NCBI GenBank assembly: GCA_944989445.1
Contig: CALYLW010000700.1
Span: forward strand, 289,306 to 353,305
Origin: Ampullaceana balthica
Taxonomy: Eukaryota > Mollusca > Gastropoda > Lymnaeidae
Length of the DNA stretch: 64,000 nt
Direction: 5' to 3'
The notes beneath the pieces are model-generated. The model was given only the letters and a program-made list of their open reading frames with translations. It did not search any database and was not told the DNA's origin. The translations under genes and the position numbers were made by a program. The first letter of the stretch is position 1. Each line of letters begins with the position of its first letter. Below are positions 57,899 to 64,000 of this stretch, one piece after another.

Positions 57899-58417
57899 CC
57901 GGGGCGGTAGCTCATGGTGTCACCCCTTCACGACTGAAGGGGCCGTCCATAAATGACGTCACGTGAGGTTGCCGATTTTTACCCAACTCTCCCCCAGCGT
58001 CATACTTTGTCACAAAAACTTAGACCCCACCCCTTTTTTACAATATGACGTCACAAAGCTTTGACACCCCTCCCCCAAGCCGTATTTTCTCAATAAAAAT
58101 TAGCATGTTGCAAATTATTTTTTGTCATTTAAATATGTATTTAGGGTAAGTCTGCACTGTAATATCGTAACACGCGTGAAGTCATTGAAAACGTAATTAA
58201 ATAAATGGTAAACAATCAAATATTTAAGTGGAACTTTTATTTAAAGTTTCGCGTTTTTCATGTGACGTCACATTTCTTAAACACCCCCCTCCTCGTACCA
58301 CATCGTCACAGATTATTATATGGCGGATTAAAAAGGGGGGGGGGTTGCTGAACGGGCTAAAGCCCCCAATAATTTAAGGGCCCCCAAACTTTTTATGAAT
58401 TATAGTGTATAATAAAG

Positions 58418-60200
58418 ATGCAGGCCTATATGTTTGTACAAATCCCTGAAAATGCCTTGGACAGTCATACGGCAATGCTGCAAATGAGTAGGAAGTATAA
58501 CGGAAACCAGGCTATTCTTCGTGAGAAGTGCATTGTAGCTCATTATGTGCCGTGCGCAGCTCATTCCATTAATTTGGTTGGGAAAAGGGCAGCAGGTTGT
58601 CCTACTGCGGTCAGATTTTTTTGTGTTCTGCAAAATCTTTATACCCGACTTGTTGCATCTACTCATCGTTGACAGATACTTCAAAAAAATATGAAATTGA
58701 TACATGCTAACAAAGCCTTGTCTGACACAAGATGGTCAGCCTGACATTATGCTGTAAGGTCTGTTAATAGCTCATACCATGAGAATATCGCAGCACTGGA
58801 AGAATTAGCAACGAATGAAAATCAGCCACGTGACTGCCGACTTGAAGAAGAAGGATTTCTAAAGGAAATTGAACTGGAAGTCGCTATTTTACTTGAAATT
58901 TGGAAAGCAATTTTAGAAAGGAAGTCTCCCATTGAGTTTGTTAGAAAATAGCATTCTTAATTTTATTCCTATGAAGACAAAGGAAAAGTCCGTGGTAAAA
59001 ACAGTGTAAACAATCTTCAATACTATCAAACAAAAAAGAAAGCGTCAGTTTGATAAAGGGACATCAACAAAACAGTATTCTCCTGGAGTAAAAAATTCAA
59101 GATTGAGGTATTTCTTGTAATCATTGACAAACGTTCTTAAGTCCTACAACATTGGTTAGGTGCATATAAATACATCCATGAGAAATTTGGTTTTCTTACA
59201 AACCTAACTGAGCTCAGCACTTTTGCCACCCAATGGGCAGCAGCCAAGTTAATGGAAGAGCATTCAAGTGTTTTGGAAGAAGGGGTCGGGTAAATCCGAA
59301 GCAACCGTTTCGTCCCCCTCAATTTACTAGCAACGCCATCGAGCGGTACCGGTTTAGGGCCAGGAGCGCCAGTACGGATTAGCAAAAAGTGCCGCGAAGA
59401 ACGCATTGGACGCCAGCTCTGAAGAAACCTTCCAATGGGGGTTGCACCCTAGGTAGGTCTTTGATGATCCCCCGGTCTGCGGCGGTCCTAACCATTGAGA
59501 CCCGTGTGCTTTGCCGGGATGGCGCCAAAGTGGTAGCGGGTCGTAGTAGGAAATTCCACCACCTCCTTCTGATGGCAACTTAGTGGGAGGCATCTTCGAC
59601 TGTATGTCCTGGATGCCCAGGTGGCAGCTTCAGAAGCGACTGCTTTGGATGGTCCTCAGCTGTTACGTCCCTTTGGTGGCCAGATGGCTAAGGGGGTCTT
59701 CCGGGAAGACCCATAAAGAGCACTAGGCTCGGGGCTTCTGATTTTCTTCCACATGTAGGTTCATGAGTGATTTCGAAGACTGCTTACCTTCAGAATTAGT
59801 CCAATTTTCAAAACTCTTTAAAAAGTTATTGTCCAGCCCCAGGCTCAGGGTAAGGAAAAGAAATTAGCACAAAGCGAAACTCAAAAAACTTGCACAGAGC
59901 TAAAATTTTTGCTGCTTTTGAAATAGCTATATTTCACACAGTCCTTTACAAATGTACACATCGCACTTCGCATCTATCTTTCAATGATGACATCAAACTG
60001 CAGCTGAGAGCGATCCTTTTCAAAGTTGAAAAGAATATATAATGAGTTAGAATTTCCATGGAACGAAAAAGGCTGAATATGCTCTCTCTAATGAGCATTG
60101 AAAAGGAACTTGTAAGCTTACTCAGCTAAACTCAGCTTTATTGGCTTGATTGAAAACTTCGCCATTTGAAAAATTCGCAAACGAAAGTTGTAGGTTGAAA
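58418..60200 (+). pseudogene. hAT-A transposase remnant, second copy
   Basis: The plus strand at 58418-58672 reads MSRKYNGNQAILREKC and VPCAAHSINLVGKRAAGC, the DUF4371 core of ZMYM1-like hAT transposases. Sequence around 58710-58900 matches the LSDTRWSA region of the other copy but with a stop (TGA) after the SA codons. The C-terminal dimerisation region lies at about 60000-60200 (LNMLSLMSIEKELVSLL). Stops, frameshifts and the 500-bp insertion break the gene. Damage differs from that in the copy at 9783-10995, so the two decayed separately. Confidence 0.8.
59270..59771. mobile_element. GC-rich 0.5-kb insertion inside hAT-A copy 2
   Basis: Compared with hAT-A copy 1, collinearity is lost after ATTCAAGTG (59269) and resumes at GAGTGATTTCGAAGAC (about 59765), where copy 1 reads CAAGTGATTTCGAAGAC. 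AGTG flanks both sides. The insert is much richer in GC than its host (CGGTACCGG, GGTCGTAGTAGG, CTTCCGGGAAGACC). No inverted ends or clear coding sequence; it may be a SINE or a processed fragment. Confidence 0.65.
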
Positions 60201-60985
60201 TAATAATCATACATATTTTTCAATAATTTTTGTTATTTCAAATAGAGAAAAGAATTCGTTACCTCATGAAATTTTGTTTTTAAATACGGAATAACGCGTA
60301 ATATTATTCTTTACGGGGGCGCGTTCGTAAGCACTAAACAGCGTAAGTCGGGATGGGACCGTCGTAACCGGAGGACTACCTGTATATAAACATGCATATC
60401 TATGCTTTCACGCCTTTAATAAATATATATATATAAAATATTAACTCAAAGACATTGAAATCATAATTTTCCTCAAGAAAAACATCAACAAAGAAAACCC
60501 ATCTTTTGATTTGATTTTTTTGCTTTGGGGGGTGGGGGGGGGGTGATAAAAATCGTATTCACCCCACTGTGGTGGAGGGAGTCGTGAGGTGGGATTCGTT
60601 CATGCTGTCGGTGTGTCCAAGCCCAAATGGCTTTATATCTTTTAAAACAGAAGACACTGCCTCTTTCATTCCAGCCTTTTTTAAAGATGTCTCTGCTGCG
60701 ACTATTTCTTTTATTTTTTTTCCTAATTTGTTTTATTGTTGTTCGTGTGTTGGGACTGTTTTATTATTGCAAGTTAACTGATATTTTTTTAATAAGAATT
60801 TTCGCGTTTAATGTAATTCATTGTATTTCATAATTTCTTTCTAGATTAAAAAAATGTGTCATCTTTTGTTTTCTGACATAAGATCGTACACAGTAAAATT
60901 TTAGCCTCGGGTGTCACCCCCTGATGGGTGTCACCCGGGGCGGCCCGCCCCCCCGCCCCCCCCTAGTGACGCCACTGAATATTGT

Positions 60986-61988
60986 ATCTATTTGATCATT
61001 TTTGTCCAAGCCTTTTGATAGTTCATCTATTAAACCTATTAATTGTGTTTCACATGATCTGTTTTTTCTAAAGCCGTGTTGATGTGGGCATAGGGCATTA
61101 TATTTGTCAAGGTGGTTAACTATTCTACTATATATTATGTGTTCTAGTAATTTACAGGTGATACTAGTAAGTGATACAGGCCTGTAATTACCAGGGTCTG
61201 ATTTATCCCCTTTCTTAAAGAGTGGACTTACATTAGCTAATTTCCAATCCTGGGGCACTTTACCCTGGTTTAGAGAGGCTTGAAAGAGAACTACAAGGAT
61301 TGGGGACAGTTCATTGCTTAGTTCTTTTAATAATCTTGCAGGCAAATCATCTGGGCCAGTAGCTTTGTTTATTTTTAAGTTTTTTAGGAGTGAATGTATA
61401 CCTATCTCATCTACAGTTATGTTACCTATTTCCTCCATTTTATTTAAATTTATTAAAACTTCCTTGTCGCCTGAGGCAGAAAAAGATGATGCAAAATATG
61501 TGTTAAGGATATTAGCTTTAGTTTCATTATCATTATAGGTTTTATTATTTGAGCCTTTTAGTGTGGCTATTCCTGAAGGTTCCATTTTTTTAGATTTGAT
61601 AAAGGACCATAAGTTTTTATTGTTATCTTTGGTAATTACATTGTTTATATATTCATTTTGGAGGTTCCGACTAAGTTTTTGTGTCAAGTGTTTAATCTTT
61701 AAGTATTTTTTGTGTATCCTATATGAATTGGTAGCTTTATATTTCTGAAATAAGTTCTCTTTTAGTTTGCATAGCTTTTTCAATCTAGAATTGAACCAGC
61801 ATTTGTTAATTTTATTTGATGTTAGTTTTGTTGGAACATTCTCATCCATTATAGTTTTTAGATTTGTTTTTATATCTTTCCAAATTTCTTCTACTGGGCT
61901 ATTTGTGTTAAATTTACTTAGGAAAGTTTGTTGGAAGTTAGCCGCTGATTGGTGTAGTTTTATTGAATTACATTTATTCCAAAGATAG
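60986..61988 (-). pseudogene. LINE reverse transcriptase, N-terminal part
   Basis: The minus strand reads FNSRLKKLCKLKENLFQKYK, NLKINKATGPDDLPARLLKE, ANVSPLFKKGDKSDPGNYRP and HQHGFRKNRSCETQL, the fingers and early palm of a jockey/CR1-type reverse transcriptase. It ends at the hAT target site. Motif A continues on the other side at 57863 and below. The 5' end runs straight into Rep1 sequence at about 61988, so the element was already 5'-truncated on arrival. Confidence 0.85.
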
Positions 61989-62712
61989 AAATCCCTTATA
62001 TATGAGACATAACTAACAGTATTGATTATTTTCAAACATTTACAGACTGAATCTGTCTTAACTCAAGTTTGCTTCATAACCCTAGGGGGGGGAGGGGTGG
62101 GGTGGGAGGGGGGAGAGGGGAAAAGTCTGGTCACCGATTCGCTTGACCGAGCTCAGAGTGACACGTAAAATGTAAACAAAAGCGCACCGTCGTTTCGTTG
62201 GGTCGCCTCAATGCTCAAACTTTCACGTGGCAAAAAAACAATAACAAATCGTGAATTTAAATTACATACCTCATATAAGGATAAACTAAAAATGCATTAA
62301 TTTAATTACGGTACGTTCGATCGATCTGAAATTTTGATACGATGCATTGTTAGGTAGACGGGTCCGTGTGCCAAATTTCAGTTCGATCGGATCATGGGAA
62401 GTGGGTCATTTTTGACTTCTGTTTTTCCGCCCGCCGAGCCCAAGACAGAGAGAGAGAGATGATGAGAGAGATGATGAGACGGCCGCGAAGTTAATATAAG
62501 GGATTTAAAAAGAACTCGTGTGCAATATTGCACAATGTCCATTTTTGTGCAACATTTTACAAAATTTATTGCGCGGTGATTCTAAACGCCTGCGTATCGT
62601 CATTCAAATATTTGCTCAGCCGCGCTGCTTAAAGGGAACATTGCTACCATGGTTCTAACACTTCGCTTATATATCACCTGCAAACCAAACATCCACTACA
62701 GTATTAGAGACT

Positions 62713-62957
62713 TCAGCTGACACAATTTAAAGCTATGTAAACGATTGTTCAGCGCAGCTGGTTATATTGTCAATAATACCCGCTCATCACTTGAACCAAA
62801 TAATGTCAATACACTTGTCTGTTTGCGATGTTGGTTAAAAGATGCCATATATAGAAGACATTCCAGTGATATTTCGATTTTCGACAAGTATTTTGATAAA
62901 TGTTACTTAGGACACCATAAATATCAATGTTTGGCTTTAATCGATATTAAAGATTAA
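62713..62957 (+). pseudogene. hAT-D transposase C-terminus (ZBED-like)
   Basis: The frame reads KRLFSAAGYIVNNTRSSLEP then NVNTLVCLRCWLKD, the hAT dimerisation signature FSAAG...R..L.P..VN.L..L. It is the only coding trace of hAT-D; upstream parts of the gene are absent. No start codon belongs to it. Confidence 0.8.
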
Positions 62958-63024
62958 TTAATCCTTAATTTTTCAAAAGTTAACGATTAAATTTAAATGA
63001 ATCGCCAACAGCCCTAGTTTTAAA

Positions 63025-63189
63025 TAAAAGAACATTCTTCATACTTTGGTGGGTTTTTTTTGGCAAGCATAACAAAATACAGTGGGGGAAGTAACAAAAA
63101 CTAACGTCCTTTCGTTCGTAAAAGCTAGGATAATTTCCCTTGCGTTACAGAAATCAAATGACTATGGTCAGATCGTGATTTGGATCCCG
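63025..63189. other. Right flank of hAT-D, ordinary composition
   Basis: Normal mix of four bases up to about 63189; no feature recognised. Confidence 0.5.
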
Positions 63190-64000
63190 TCCAATTTATT
63201 ATATACACAATCTCTTACTAATTTCATCTACCTACCCCCATATTCCAATACCAATACTATCTAACATAAAAAAAAAATTACTAAATTTATAACAAAATTC
63301 CAATAACCTAAATATACAACATACATCACAACACATAACATTAATTAAAACTAAACATATAAAAAATTAACAAAAACACCTCAAATCCCTTAAACTACCA
63401 ATCATTAAACTACCACTTCAATCACCAAAACCAAAACTCACCATCATACCTTCTTCTCCCACCAACCACCTATATACAAACCTTATAACCAATCTTCTAC
63501 TTCACAACTAAATCACCCTAACATCATACACCACCCAAAATATCCAACCATCCCCATCCCACAAAAATCAATCACTCCTCACCTCACACCAACCCCCCTC
63601 CCCTCCCCCACCTCCCCTAAACAACCCATCCTCCACAATTTCCAAATACAAAATTACTCTCACTCCTAACCACCACATATATTTTTACAAAACAAAACAA
63701 CTTAATACATTCCTCTACAACCCACAACTTACCAAATACCACCCCACGACACCATTCTCCTCCCAATTAACCCACTAAAAACCACAACTTTTCAAACCCA
63801 ACCTCAAACCTCCATAAACAAACTACCATACACCATCACAAACCACCCACCACAAATAATATATCACTAATTTCCCTTTTTTCTTTCTCTATCCTAGCCC
63901 ACCTATTCCTATACTTCAACATTTCTATCCAATCTATAACAAAAATACAATTTTTATCAATTTTATCATACCATTCTCAAATCCACAATCTACCCAACTC
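63190..64000. other. G-depleted tract: two G in 811 bases
   Basis: From 63190 to the window end the plus strand has only two G residues, at about 63748 (within CCACGACACC) and 63897 (within CTAGCCC). The change from normal composition is abrupt. The tract is not a simple repeat: no unit recurs, and A, C and T are irregularly mixed, with C far more frequent than in the rest of the AT-rich window. There is no open frame of interest. It could be strand-specific base conversion, an unusual natural sequence or an assembly artefact. Confidence 0.85.

Larger units (their letters stand above)
57872..60977 (+). mobile_element. hAT-A, second copy, inserted in the LINE
   Basis: The left end CAGAGGCGTCACTAGGG and the right end (complement CAGTGGCGTCACTAGGG) equal those of the copy at 8981-11614 in opposite orientation. 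The flanks are AATATTGT at 57864-57871 and 60978-60985, a perfect 8-bp duplication. The interior is collinear with the first copy except for an extra segment at 59270-59771. Confidence 0.93.
56717..61988 (-). mobile_element. 5'-truncated jockey/CR1-like LINE, split by a hAT
   Basis: About 2.16 kb of LINE remains after subtracting the hAT. The 3' end, on the left in window coordinates, has the GATAAGATAA-type tail and GACGCAATAATCTTCTGTAT. The break of Rep1 unit 5 is clean: ACTATA on the left and AAATCCC on the right. No long target duplication is visible, only a possible ATA. Endonuclease and 5' end are missing. The same family gave the fragments at 12840, 41693 and 48461. Confidence 0.88.
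54396..62508 (-). repeat. Tandem head-to-tail array of five Rep1 units, the fifth split by a LINE
   Basis: Units of about 530-640 bp lie at 54396-54953, 54957-55483, 55486-56031, 56040-56682 and 56689-56716 plus 61989-62508. Each runs from AAACCCGTAAAAACAAAG and ACTATAAATCCCTTATATAT to TTAATATAAGGGATTTAAA. Each contains the Rep1 core with TCAGTTTGATCGGAT or TCAGTTCGATCGGAT, and a poly-G/GGTGG tract. Four units carry the block GGTCACCGATTCGCTTGACC; unit 2 lacks it and has TGTCCCTTGTCTTTAATAAA instead. (GA)n tracts of different length sit at the same place in every unit. Confidence 0.85.
54343..62643. mobile_element. hAT-E MITE copy, split by a Rep1 array
   Basis: The left part 54343-54392 (CAATGTTCCCTCTAAG, TTGGTCCGTGTGCAAAG) and the right part about 62511-62643 (GTGTGCAATATTGCAC, GCTTAAAGGGAACATTG) together match the complete 169-bp copy at 37626-37794. 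The flanks TTACTATG (54335-54342) and CTACCATG (62644-62651) agree at six of eight positions. Confidence 0.7.
54085..63016 (+). mobile_element. hAT-D transposon, outermost shell of a six-level nest
   Basis: The left end TAGGGCTGCGG and the right end (complement TAGGGCTGTTGG) share TAGGGCTG and AT-rich AACGATTAA-type subterminal sequence. The flanks are GTTTTAAA at 54077-54084 and 63017-63024, a perfect 8-bp duplication. A ZBED-like hAT transposase C-terminus lies inside the right end at about 62713-62957. The original element seems to have been short; almost all of the 8.9 kb is later insertions. Confidence 0.85.

Overview
This is an animal genomic window, most likely from a lophotrochozoan and probably a gastropod mollusc. 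It is AT-rich and dominated by transposable elements and satellites. The signs are metazoan hAT transposases of the ZMYM1-like (DUF4371) and ZBED-like types, a jockey/CR1-like LINE with a GATAA-type tail, a tRNA-derived SINE, Mutator-like transposase remnants and many minisatellites. There are no bacterial-style operons. The species call is inference; the animal origin is well supported.

There is one convincing host gene: a single exon at 25295-32959 (+) coding for about 2,540 residues of largely disordered protein. It carries DPF/DPW and NPF motifs typical of endocytic adaptors and ends at a good splice donor (32920/32921). No downstream exon was recognised, so the gene probably continues beyond the readable part.

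Layout. 1-5000: interspersed repeats (called Rep1 here), two copies of a long foldback element, a (TC)n tract and a possible solo LTR. 5.8-9 kb: 23-, 39- and 17-bp minisatellites. 8973-17858: two different hAT elements (hAT-A and hAT-B) side by side in the same 8-bp target, so CCTATCAC occurs three times; hAT-B contains another hAT (hAT-C), which contains a hAT MITE. 18245-21490: hAT-F with a nested MITE and a 13 x 54-bp array. 21.5-25.3 kb: satellites and the 5' flank of the gene. 33-54 kb: AT-rich intergenic or intronic DNA with many satellites, a SINE, short hAT MITEs, LINE fragments and a broken Mutator-like transposase. 54077-63024: a six-level nest. hAT-D contains a hAT-E copy, which contains a tandem array of Rep1 units, which is split by a LINE, which is split by a second hAT-A copy, which holds a further insertion. 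63190-64000: an abnormal tract with only two G residues in 811 bases.

The elements are related to each other as parasites, hosts and targets. Target-site duplications allow the insertion order to be read directly. The SINE carries the same 3' tail as the LINE, so it probably borrows the LINE machinery. No element appears intact enough to code for an active transposase or reverse transcriptase.
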